The notes: generated from the letters alone by a model not told the origin. A stretch of DNA of 13,460 bases from RPQK01 sp041946865 (GCA_041946865.1 JBHGBF010000155.1:1-13460), one strand, 5' to 3'. Shown: positions 1-6,740, counted from the first letter of the stretch. Numbers and translations: made by a program.

Positions 1-99
1 GGGCATGCTGAACTCCAAAAGCGCCTGCCGCTTCGCTCGCAGAAAACTGAGCGGTTACGATCGGACGAGGTGGATGAGTTTTTGAGCCGAGCCACATGA
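1..99 (+). CDS. C-terminal fragment of an unidentified protein, cut by the window edge
   Basis: Frame 1 is open from the first base to a TGA at 97-99 and encodes 32 residues, ending in the tail DEVDEFLSRAT. The residue mix (charged, helical, no low-complexity run) looks like a real protein C-terminus rather than a chance frame. The stretch is too short to name a family. It points the same way as the membrane protein gene that starts at 237, with 137 bases between them. The stop codon lies inside the left arm of the long inverted repeat at 96-221. Reading beyond the left edge would settle whether this is coding. Confidence 0.4.
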   Translation, partial: GHAELQKRLPLRSQKTERLRSDEVDEFLSRAT

Positions 100-221
100 T
101 AACAGGCCGGGACTGCAGTGTCTTCTGCGCAGCGAGACGGCCTTCGCCCCGAAAATCGGCTGGCGTGCGGAAAAGGGCATACTGACTCCGCAGCGACGCT
201 GCCCTCCGGCTCTGTTATCAT
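96..221. repeat. 126-base imperfect inverted repeat, predicted to fold as one long hairpin
   Basis: The outer arms are a perfect 10-base pair, ATGATAACAG (96-105) against CTGTTATCAT (212-221). Pairing continues past a one-base bulge as GCCGG (106-110) with CCGGC (206-210). It then runs 115-122 with 195-202 (8 pairs, one of them T-G) and 125-129 with 189-193 (5 pairs). The tip also folds: CCTT (141-144)/AAGG (173-176), CGCC (145-148)/GGCG (162-165), CCGA (149-152)/TCGG (156-159). The hairpin starts at the stop codon of the upstream fragment and ends 15 bases before the ATG at 237. It could be a MITE-like repeat, a structured leader or a large terminator. There is no T-run after it, which argues against a simple intrinsic terminator. 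Confidence 0.6.
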
Positions 222-236
222 ACCGATCGATTCGCC

Positions 237-2471
237 ATGATTGTCCCAGTGCTCGCCTGGATCGGTTTTTTTTCCATGCTCTCGCAGGTGCTGCTGATGC
301 GGGAGCTGCTGGTGAGCTTCGAGGGAAACGAGCTGTCGCTTGGCATTGTGCTGGCTGCCTGGCTGATCTGGACAGGCGCTGGAAGCGCTTTCTGGGGGCT
401 GATCGCGAAAAGACACGTGAGGCCCGGTCTCCTGCCCGGCCTGCTGGCCGTTTCAGGCCTCGTTTTTCCGCTGACGATCATGGCTGCGAGCCTGCTGCCC
501 CTGTTCGTGGAACAGACGCGCGGCGAACTGGCCGGGCCCGCGGCCCTGGTCTATCCGTTTCTCTTCCTGGCCCCGCTGTGTTTGACGGCAGGCGGCCTGT
601 TCCCGGCTGCGAGCTCGGTCTTGAGCCTTAAAGCGACGCCGGTCCGGGCGACGGGGCGGGTCTATCTGCTCGAGGCGTTGGGCGCAGGGGCGGCAGGGTT
701 AGTGGCGTCCTTTCTGGTCATCGGGATCCCGCCTTTGCCGGTGGCTGCGGTTGTCGGCTTTGCGAATGTGCTTCTAGGTGCGTGCCTGCGGACAGCTCGA
801 CGGCGTTTGATGATCGCAGTAGTTTTCGTATTGGGCTTCCCGTTTCTGATCCGAGTGGCAGCTCAGATGGAGCAAGCGGTGCTCCGTTCCCTCTGGAAGG
901 GCTACGACCTGGTCGAGACTCTTTCCTCACCATACGGGAAGCTGGCGCTGGTGAAGGCCGAAGGCGAGCCGGTCGTTTTCCACGATCGGGTCGTTTTGTT
1001 TGGAGCGGCCGACGAACAGGCGGTCGAGGAGCGCATTCACTATCCGCTGCTTGAACACCCGGCGCCTGCCAGGGTGCTTCTCGTAGGGGGAGGTTCTCCC
1101 TCAGCGCTGGTCCACGCGCTGAATCACGGTTCAGTGCGGCGTCTCGATTATATTGAAGCTGACCCGGCGCTGATAGCTCTCTTCCGGCGGAACTTCCGTC
1201 AGGAATGGACGCGCCTGGCTGCTGACCCGCGGGTTAGGATTCATCAGTCCGATGCCCGCCGCTTCATCCGTAGTTCACGCGAAAAATGGGACGTTCTGAT
1301 TGTCGGCCTTCCACCGCCTCACACGATTCTCATGAATCGGTACTACACGCAGGAGTTCTTCCTGGAGGCGAGCAGAATTTTGGTTCCGGGCGGAATAATC
1401 GCAGTGCAGCTTCCCGGCGCTGAAAACTACATCAGCGAGAACGTGGCCCGGTTCCTGGCTTGTATTCGGAAGACCTTGTCGAGCGTGTTCCCACGAGTGA
1501 TAGCCTTGCCCGGTCCTACGGTCCAATTCTTCGGCTCCCCTGGGCCGGCCGAAGTCTTGACCCCAGACCCATTGGTGCTGATGGGACGGGTGAAGGAACG
1601 CGGGCTGGATGCCCTTTATGTCCGGGAGTACGTGATCCCCTTTCGCCTCGCATCCGACCGGATTCTGGAGATCGAAACGCAGACGCTGGGCGGGCCGGCG
1701 ACTCCGGTGAACCGAGATTTTGCCCCGATTGCCTACTACCTGGAGTTCATTGTTTGGAGCTCGATTTTCGGGGAAACCTATCATTGGCTTTTCACGCGTT
1801 TTACCCAAATCTCCTACTGGCTGATTTGCGTGGCTGCGGTCGTGGTCGTGATGCTTCCCCTGCTGCTCGGGCGACTGGCAAAAACCAGAAACGGTCCCTC
1901 CCGAGCCATCGAGTGCTGTGTTGGAGCCATGGGCCTGACCATGCTGGGGTTGCAGGTCGTCCTGTTACTCGGATTCCAGGCCAGTTACGGCTTCCTCTAT
2001 CAACAGTTGGGGTTATTGACAGGGGCTTTCATGTTCGGGATGTCGTGTGGCGCTTTCTTCGGGCTGCGGGTGCGCCACTTCCGGGCTGTCCTGCCGGCGC
2101 TTCAACTGCTGACGTGTGCCTGGTTGGCGGTCGTATACCTCGGTTTCAAAGCCGTCGGCGGCACCGGCTCGTCCCTTGTTCCGTACCTGCTTTTTGCAGG
2201 TCTGTCTCTGATAACCGGCCTGCTGGGAGGTTGGCACTTCGTGGTCGCTTCGGGCGCCTGGCTGGGGAGCAGAGAAGGGAAGAGGAGCCTCGGCGCGATC
2301 TACGCCATCGACTTACTCGGTGCGGCCTCAGGGGCACTGGTCGTCGCCGCGTTTCTGTTGCCGGTCTTTGGCTACACTGGAACAGCCGGAGTGCTCGCCG
2401 CGGTTAACGGGGCGGCGGTAGGGGTCTTCTGGCTGGCGGTCACTTCTCCTTTCCAAAGACGAACGCGGTAA
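237..2471 (+). CDS. polytopic membrane protein with spermidine-synthase-like domain
   Basis: The 744-residue protein has about seven hydrophobic segments at the N-terminus (roughly 1-208), a soluble Rossmann domain (about 225-470) and about seven more segments at the C-terminus (roughly 525-735). This layout matches the fused transporter/spermidine-synthase-like families of bacteria. The nucleotide-binding glycine loop is VGGGSPS (283-289). The acidic E308-D309 and D339 fit a bound SAM-type ligand. The loop that carries the catalytic Asp in true aminopropyltransferases reads DVLIVGLPPP (352-361), with Gly357 in place of the Asp, and the usual GGGDG motif is GGGSP. I therefore infer that it is not a working spermidine synthase; its substrate is unknown. 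The start is the ATG at 237, with no clear Shine-Dalgarno sequence. The 3' end overlaps the convergent MEMO-AMMECR1 gene by 32 bases. Confidence 0.85.
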   Translation: MIVPVLAWIGFFSMLSQVLLMRELLVSFEGNELSLGIVLAAWLIWTGAGSAFWGLIAKRHVRPGLLPGLLAVSGLVFPLTIMAASLLPLFVEQTRGELAGPAALVYPFLFLAPLCLTAGGLFPAASSVLSLKATPVRATGRVYLLEALGAGAAGLVASFLVIGIPPLPVAAVVGFANVLLGACLRTARRRLMIAVVFVLGFPFLIRVAAQMEQAVLRSLWKGYDLVETLSSPYGKLALVKAEGEPVVFHDRVVLFGAADEQAVEERIHYPLLEHPAPARVLLVGGGSPSALVHALNHGSVRRLDYIEADPALIALFRRNFRQEWTRLAADPRVRIHQSDARRFIRSSREKWDVLIVGLPPPHTILMNRYYTQEFFLEASRILVPGGIIAVQLPGAENYISENVARFLACIRKTLSSVFPRVIALPGPTVQFFGSPGPAEVLTPDPLVLMGRVKERGLDALYVREYVIPFRLASDRILEIETQTLGGPATPVNRDFAPIAYYLEFIVWSSIFGETYHWLFTRFTQISYWLICVAAVVVVMLPLLLGRLAKTRNGPSRAIECCVGAMGLTMLGLQVVLLLGFQASYGFLYQQLGLLTGAFMFGMSCGAFFGLRVRHFRAVLPALQLLTCAWLAVVYLGFKAVGGTGSSLVPYLLFAGLSLITGLLGGWHFVVASGAWLGSREGKRSLGAIYAIDLLGAASGALVVAAFLLPVFGYTGTAGVLAAVNGAAVGVFWLAVTSPFQRRTR

Positions 2472-3918
2472 AACAGAAGATGTCGCATTCCTCGTCTTGC
2501 CAGGCGTCCGGCGGGAGTCCCGCTTTCCGGCAGGTGTGTTGAAGAAAAGTCGTGAGGTCCCAGTTGTTCTCAGTCGCGACCTGAGGCAGCAGGAGCCCTT
2601 CGTGCTCTCCTTTCCGAATGAGCAGCCCGTGCTTGCCGACCTGGATCTCTTTGATGTCTTTCACCCGCCGAAGAGCGGACAGCACGGAGATTTCATACTG
2701 CAACTCGGGAAGCTCGGACACGGCAACGGGGAGGAAGCGGTTGTCGGAGGTGGCCGCGTGTGCGGCTACGTCCCTGACGGTTTCGCACAGCGGCTTGATG
2801 GGATCGACGTGCCCGATGCAGCCTCGGAGCCGGCCTGCATGCGTCAAGGTGACAAAGGCTCCTCGTTCACGGCGGAGTGCCTCGAAACCGCCGTCAGAGC
2901 AGGAATAAAGACTGTGATCCTTGACGGCTGCCTCGACACTCCGGCGGGTAATTTCCATGAGCCTGGCCTGCTCGGCTTGCCCCAGCGAGAAATCGCTGGA
3001 CCCGGGGTCCGCGCTGCTTTTGACGAAGACGACTGACGCATATCCCACGACGTTACTGCGGTCACCGGCGACGGAATCTCCGGAATTGGCCTGCATCAAG
3101 ACCTTGGCTGTGGCGCCCAGCCTTTCGGCCGCCACCATGGTCGCAACGATCGGGCCGCCGCCGCACGCTTCCCAGGTTCCCCGTCTCAAGTTCCGGACCA
3201 GGCTGAGGTAGTCACCCTCGGTGATCGCGGTCAGAACCTTCTTGTCCATGGCCACGGCCTCCGCGTAGGTGTGGTAGTGCGAGAGATCCGAGCTGGCGAC
3301 GATCACGGTGCTCGAGTCAGCCAATCTGGCTAGCCCGACACCCAGGGCACGGCAGGTTTCATAGGTCTGTTCTCCGACGGCAACCGGCACCAGCTTGAAG
3401 GGCCCGAGAACCCGCTGGAGAAACGGCAGCTGGACCTCGATCGCGTGTTCTCCTCGTCCGCCCGCTGTCCGGGACATGTGACCGGCGCTTGAAAGCCGCA
3501 GCCGCGGACTTTGAGCGGCAAGTTTCCGCGCGAAATCCGTATCGACCGGAACATCGCCCAGAGGCGTCTGGTAGGCGGTCCCGTCGTAGATCGACGCGCC
3601 CAAAAGGCGCTCGACATGCGAAGGGGCGATGACCACCACACGACTTACCGGTTTACCCTTCAGTTGGGCGAAGGCCCGGGCGGCCACGTGCCCGGAGTAT
3701 ATATAGCCGGCGTGAGGGACAATCAGGGCAACCACGTGGCCGGCGCTGTCCGCCTTGACCGGCGCCAGATAGTCGTCAACCATGCGGCCCAGCAAATGGG
3801 GGTCTGAGGGATAAAAACTGCCGGCGACGACAGGCTGCCTCTTCTTCTCACCCTGAGCGAGGCAACCCGTCAGAGCCATGGCTGATGCAATCAGAGCGAC
3901 AGTGAAGTACTTGAACAT
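2440..3918 (-). CDS. lipoprotein fusing MEMO (AmmeMemoRadiSam B) and AMMECR1 (AmmeMemoRadiSam A) domains
   Basis: The 492-residue protein opens with a lipoprotein signal and lipobox LTGC (Cys19), so it should be exported and lipidated. The MEMO domain spans about 28-310. It starts with VVAGSFYPSDP and keeps the residues that bind metal in human MEMO1: His69 (VPHAGYIYSG), His101 (APSH) and Cys252 (ACGGGP). His158 and the DLSHYH run (211-216) are also present. The AMMECR1 domain spans about 320-492, with its hallmark LRGCIG (364-369) and GLLLPQVATENNWD (441-454). GAGGA lies 4 bases before the ATG. The radical SAM partner is 27 bases upstream in the same direction. MEMO relates structurally to extradiol dioxygenases, but neither domain has an established bacterial reaction. 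Separate A and B proteins are common; here they are one chain on the outer side of a membrane. Confidence 0.92.
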   Translation of the reverse strand: MFKYFTVALIASAMALTGCLAQGEKKRQPVVAGSFYPSDPHLLGRMVDDYLAPVKADSAGHVVALIVPHAGYIYSGHVAARAFAQLKGKPVSRVVVIAPSHVERLLGASIYDGTAYQTPLGDVPVDTDFARKLAAQSPRLRLSSAGHMSRTAGGRGEHAIEVQLPFLQRVLGPFKLVPVAVGEQTYETCRALGVGLARLADSSTVIVASSDLSHYHTYAEAVAMDKKVLTAITEGDYLSLVRNLRRGTWEACGGGPIVATMVAAERLGATAKVLMQANSGDSVAGDRSNVVGYASVVFVKSSADPGSSDFSLGQAEQARLMEITRRSVEAAVKDHSLYSCSDGGFEALRRERGAFVTLTHAGRLRGCIGHVDPIKPLCETVRDVAAHAATSDNRFLPVAVSELPELQYEISVLSALRRVKDIKEIQVGKHGLLIRKGEHEGLLLPQVATENNWDLTTFLQHTCRKAGLPPDAWQDEECDIFCFTAFVFGKEK

Positions 3919-3945
3919 GTGATCCTCGTGCGGCTGGTTCGTTGG

Positions 3946-5070
3946 TCAGCTCTTCCACCGGCCGGCAATGGCTGTCCCGCATTTCGTGCAGGCCCCTTTC
4001 CTGAGGTTCATCTTTTCGACCATGAACCCGGTCCTTTGAATCACGACTTCCTCGCAGCGGGGGCAGCGGGTATTCTCGGCCGGGTGGCCGGGGACGTTGC
4101 CGATGTAAGCGTAATTCAGGCCCTCTGCGTCGGCGATACGTTTGGCTCGTTCCAGGGTCGCCAAGGGCGTGGGAGGCAGATTCTTCAACAGGTACTCGGG
4201 GTGAAAGCGGGTGAAATGTACGGGAACGTCCGTCCCCAGTTCCCGGCGAATCCACTGACAAAGGCTTCGCAACTCCTGGTCGCTGTCATTGAGCGTCGGG
4301 ATGACGAGATAGACGATCTCGAGCCAGGTCTTCTGGTTGCGGATTGTGACGAGTGCGTCAAGCACCGGTTTCAGCTCGCCGTTGACGACTTCCCGGTAGA
4401 ACTTCTCGGAGAAGGCTTTCAGATCGACCTTGATCCCGTCCACCTGGGCGCAGAGCTTTTTGAGCGGCTCTTCCTGGATGTACCCGTTGGTGATGACGAC
4501 GCTCTTGACGCCCTGTGCTTTTCCGGCGATGGCCGTGTCATAGACATACTCGTAGAAGACCACCGGCTCGCTGTAGGTATAGGCAATCGAGACGCAGCGG
4601 TTGTCCCGGGCCAGGGCCGCCACCTGGGCGGGACTCATCTCGGCGTTTCGCACCTGCTCGGGCCGGACCTGGGAAATCTCCCAGTTCTGGCAGAATTTGC
4701 AGTTCACGTTACATCCCGCTGTCGCCAGAGAGAAGGCGAGCGTGCCGGGATAGAAATGGAACAGCGGTTTTTTCTCAATCGGGTCGATATGAATGCTGCA
4801 GGGGCGGGAGTGAACGAGCGTGTAGTAGGTACCGTTCTGGTTTTCCCGGACGCCACAATAGCCGCGCTCTCGATCATCAATGACGCAAGCGCGCGGGCAC
4901 AGCTTGCAGCGGATCTTCTTGTTCAGCAGTTTCTCGTAGTATTGCGCCTCCCGGCGCGGTAAAGAGGCTGCCGCCACGGCTTCGCTGCAGCCGGCGGCCA
5001 TACAGAGCGCAGGCAACGCGGCTGATTGAACGAACGACCGGCGACTGATATCCGACTCTCGACCAGGCAC
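3946..5070 (-). CDS. AmmeMemoRadiSam system radical SAM enzyme with Tat-type signal
   Basis: The 374-residue protein belongs to the pyruvate-formate-lyase-activase-like radical SAM family that co-occurs with AMMECR1 and MEMO. The [4Fe-4S] motif is Cys120-X3-Cys124-X2-Cys127 (CNVNCKFC). Before it lies a Cys cluster (55, 58, 62, 72) typical of the family. A C-terminal pair, CPRC (336-339) and CTKC (361-364), could form a zinc ribbon or hold a further cluster. The family core begins near residue 42. The extra N-terminus carries a twin-arginine motif SRRSFVQ (9-15), a hydrophobic stretch and a possible lipobox AAGC (Cys28). The start codon is GTG (5068-5070), supported by AGGAG 7 bases upstream. 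Target and product are unknown. Export of a radical SAM enzyme would be unusual, so the signal deserves testing. Confidence 0.9.
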   Translation of the reverse strand: MPGRESDISRRSFVQSAALPALCMAAGCSEAVAAASLPRREAQYYEKLLNKKIRCKLCPRACVIDDRERGYCGVRENQNGTYYTLVHSRPCSIHIDPIEKKPLFHFYPGTLAFSLATAGCNVNCKFCQNWEISQVRPEQVRNAEMSPAQVAALARDNRCVSIAYTYSEPVVFYEYVYDTAIAGKAQGVKSVVITNGYIQEEPLKKLCAQVDGIKVDLKAFSEKFYREVVNGELKPVLDALVTIRNQKTWLEIVYLVIPTLNDSDQELRSLCQWIRRELGTDVPVHFTRFHPEYLLKNLPPTPLATLERAKRIADAEGLNYAYIGNVPGHPAENTRCPRCEEVVIQRTGFMVEKMNLRKGACTKCGTAIAGRWKS

Positions 5071-5077
5071 TCCAGGT

Positions 5078-5112
5078 CTCCTGCCAGGAATTATACATCC
5101 TGTAAAGGCAGG
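5078..5112 (-). promoter_or_regulatory. SD-overlapping hairpin before the radical SAM gene
   Basis: On the minus strand, CCTGCC (5112-5107) pairs with GGCAGG (5085-5080), and AGGA (5101-5098) with TCCT (5089-5086). This gives a 10-pair stem with a 5-base bulge and an 8-base loop. The 3' arm covers the first part of AGGAG (5082-5078), the ribosome binding site that supports the GTG start at 5070. A transcript reading through from the DUF362 gene would carry the full hairpin and might be translated less well. No T-run follows, so I do not call a terminator. Confidence 0.4.
5090..5095 (-). promoter_or_regulatory. -10-like box TATAAT before the radical SAM gene
   Basis: A perfect TATAAT lies in the 64-base gap between the DUF362 stop and the radical SAM start, 19 bases before the GTG. 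I find no good -35 at 16-19 base spacing. A start from here would give a short leader that keeps AGGAG but lacks the 5' arm of the overlapping hairpin. It could give the radical SAM and MEMO-AMMECR1 pair its own promoter. A single hexamer is weak evidence. Confidence 0.35.
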
Positions 5113-5134
5113 GCCTTGTCATTTTCGGCATGGA

Positions 5135-6121
5135 TCAGAGCTCGACTCGGACCACCTCGATCCTGGCCGGATCGTTGGTGCCAAGGCGGTGGTGCTGGTC
5201 TGCGGCGGTGGCAATATAGGTGGGCTTGCGGCCAACGGCGGCCAGGGGCTTGAAGCCTTTTTCCTTCCGCTTTTCTTCGATCAGCTGCCAACCCACCGAG
5301 TCGAGTGCAACCGGATCGGAGCCCAGGATCAGTGAATTCATCGGCCAGCACCATTGGGGCATGTAAGGGGGGCCACCTTCATACTGGGCGACGACTGCTT
5401 CACAAATCGTCAAACGGACTTTTGTACGAATGGGAGACAGCATGAAAACGTCCGCCACATAAGGATTGCAGACGTTCAAATGGTATTTGTTGGGATTGTG
5501 TATCGCGCCGAACATGTTTTTCATGGCGACCGAGACGCCGGCAATCCCGTGGTCTTTGAGGACGGGCAGGTTGATGATGACGGAGCATGTTCTGACCAGG
5601 GTCGAGGCCAGCAGGCTGCCGACGCTCCCCCAAGCGGCCAGGTCCGTCTCGTACCCGCCGATATCGTTCCCGTAGCATCGTGGCCGCCTGCCTTCGGTCG
5701 CTATCCGGAAGCCGGCACTCTCCAAATCGTCGCTGTGGCGGTCCCAAATCACGATAGCCTCGCGCGAGACGCCCACCTCTTCCAGGCATTGCACGACTGC
5801 CTCGGCCAACTGCGTTGAAGTCGAAAGCCCCTTCCCAGCCAGGCAGTTGACCTTCAGACCAACCACGTCGGACGGGTGTACAAATTGCCGCCAGGCTTCT
5901 CGTGCGGAATCCGCTCCGGTGAGGCGCATGATTCCCTGGTTGACAAGCCGGTAGAGTCGGGCGGAGTCGGGCCGGGCTGACAGAGACGGAAGTGGCGCCG
6001 GGTCGTGCGCGATCACGATTCGGGATTTCCGGGCTGGCGGTGCGGCCAACGCCCGCGCGATCGGAAGTGCGAGGCTTCCGGTCAGGAATTCCCTCCGACC
6101 GGTAAGGCAGCCGTTGTGCAT
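5135..6121 (-). CDS. Tat-exported DUF362-family protein
   Basis: This 328-residue protein begins with a twin-arginine signal (GRREFLTGSLALP, residues 8-20, with Arg9-Arg10), so it is probably exported folded. The body matches the DUF362 family, best seen in the conserved stretch LPVLKDHGIAGVSVAMKNMF and the segment LGSDPVALDSVGWQ near the C-terminus. Some DUF362 proteins are fused to ferredoxin clusters; none is seen here. The biochemical role is unknown. I chose the ATG at 6121 over the in-frame ATG at 6160 because GAGGAG (6129-6134) sits 7 bases before it and because it starts one base after the OsmC stop, which suggests translational coupling. The longer form would bury the Tat motif behind 13 extra residues and overlap the OsmC gene. 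It is co-directional with the AmmeMemoRadiSam genes. Confidence 0.85.
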   Translation of the reverse strand: MHNGCLTGRREFLTGSLALPIARALAAPPARKSRIVIAHDPAPLPSLSARPDSARLYRLVNQGIMRLTGADSAREAWRQFVHPSDVVGLKVNCLAGKGLSTSTQLAEAVVQCLEEVGVSREAIVIWDRHSDDLESAGFRIATEGRRPRCYGNDIGGYETDLAAWGSVGSLLASTLVRTCSVIINLPVLKDHGIAGVSVAMKNMFGAIHNPNKYHLNVCNPYVADVFMLSPIRTKVRLTICEAVVAQYEGGPPYMPQWCWPMNSLILGSDPVALDSVGWQLIEEKRKEKGFKPLAAVGRKPTYIATAADQHHRLGTNDPARIEVVRVEL

Positions 6122-6122
6122 G

Positions 6123-6545
6123 TCAGGACTCCTCGATGCTGACGCTGTGGCTGATTTCAATATCCGGCCGAAGCGTATGGATAACGCTGCAGTAGCCCTT
6201 TCTGGTCAGCTGGATGGCGTGTTCCAAGCGGTCCAGAGGGACCTTCCCCTTGACGACGAAGCGAATTGAGATGCGCTTGAAGTACTTGGGAATCGCCGGG
6301 TTCTGTTGCCCGGATGCGGAAACCGAAAGGGCCGAGAATTCGAGCCTCATCTTCCTCAGGATGCCGGCCACGTCGGCGGCCATGCAGCCGCAAAGCGCCG
6401 CGAGCAGCGACTCCATCGGAGAAAGGCCGACCTGCTTCTCGCCGTCGAGAACCGCAGTGGCTCCAGAAGGGCTCTTGACATGAAAACGCTCCCGGTCGTC
6501 CCATCTCAACTCCACGTGCAGCGGAGCCGGCGGCTGTTCTTTCAT
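6123..6545 (-). CDS. OsmC/YhfA-like protein
   Basis: The 140-residue protein has the OsmC fold signature. SPMESLLAALCGCMAAD (42-58) carries Cys54 at the usual first redox position, and KGYCSVIHTL (116-125) carries the second, Cys119. OsmC/Ohr relatives reduce organic peroxides through such a cysteine pair, and the YhfA-like branch is less well characterised. The family has no export signal and none is seen here, so it is probably cytoplasmic. I chose the ATG at 6545 because the family begins near here and the upstream extension (to 6653) reads through a palindromic repeat. TATAAT lies only 7 bases before this ATG and no Shine-Dalgarno sequence is present, which suggests a leaderless mRNA. It is the first gene of the cluster that runs through DUF362 to the radical SAM and MEMO-AMMECR1 genes. 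Confidence 0.87.
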   Translation of the reverse strand: MKEQPPAPLHVELRWDDRERFHVKSPSGATAVLDGEKQVGLSPMESLLAALCGCMAADVAGILRKMRLEFSALSVSASGQQNPAIPKYFKRISIRFVVKGKVPLDRLEHAIQLTRKGYCSVIHTLRPDIEISHSVSIEES

Positions 6546-6552
6546 AGGCGAA

Positions 6553-6558
6553 ATTATA
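6553..6558 (-). promoter_or_regulatory. -10 box TATAAT at the osmC-like gene, probable leaderless start
   Basis: A perfect TATAAT on the minus strand is followed by TTCGCCT and then the ATG at 6545. Transcription would begin at or next to the start codon, giving an mRNA without a leader. No purine-rich ribosome binding site is present. The expected -35 position holds GACCTT, a poor match. Confidence 0.5.
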
Positions 6559-6607
6559 CTTCGCAGGGTGTTGAAAAGGTCGGTCGGCTTTGAGTCGCGC
6601 TGGAGAC

Positions 6608-6651
6608 GGCCGGCATGGCCGGCGATCACAAAGCGGCAGCATGGCTGCCGC
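6608..6651. repeat. pair of REP-like hairpins with a shared GCATGGC core
   Basis: The first hairpin pairs GCCGG (6609-6613) with CCGGC (6619-6623) around CATGG. The second pairs GCGGCAGC (6633-6640) perfectly with GCTGCCGC (6644-6651) around ATG. Both contain GCATGGC at the tip, and 9 bases separate them. This paired layout resembles REP/BIME elements. Reading on the minus strand, the stronger stem is followed by TTTGTG, so it might end transcription of the proBA-CDF run, though the T-run is short. Confidence 0.5.
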
Positions 6652-6740
6652 ACTCCGTCGTAACTACTGCCTTATTTGGTGGCGCTCTTTACGGCCCGCC
6701 CTTGGGTGAGCGACAGGCGAAGTGCCAACCCTCGTACCGG

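Larger units (their letters stand above)
6546..6740. other. intergenic region between the CDF and OsmC-like genes
   Basis: This 195-base stretch has no convincing gene. It holds the -10 box of the OsmC-like gene, the string CAGGGTGTTGAAAA (6564-6577) that resembles ends of insertion sequences in environmental bacteria, and two adjacent hairpins (6608-6651). I see nothing I can name in 6652-6740, next to the CDF stop. Confidence 0.6.

Noticed and set aside
1460..2407. 315-codon plus-strand frame inside the membrane protein gene
   Set aside because: It is an alternative frame of the membrane protein gene, with Arg/Pro/Cys-rich content and no family signature.
3919..4962. 347-codon open frame on the plus strand opposite the radical SAM gene
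   Set aside because: It is a shadow of the radical SAM coding sequence. The minus strand carries the CX3CX2C motif and a supported GTG start.
5078..5112. Intrinsic terminator after the DUF362 gene
   Set aside because: A stem exists, but the minus strand continues with AGACC instead of a T-run.
6546..6653. N-terminal extension of the OsmC-like protein to 6653
   Set aside because: It would translate through the perfect palindrome at 6633-6651 and other non-coding sequence, and the family starts close to the ATG at 6545.
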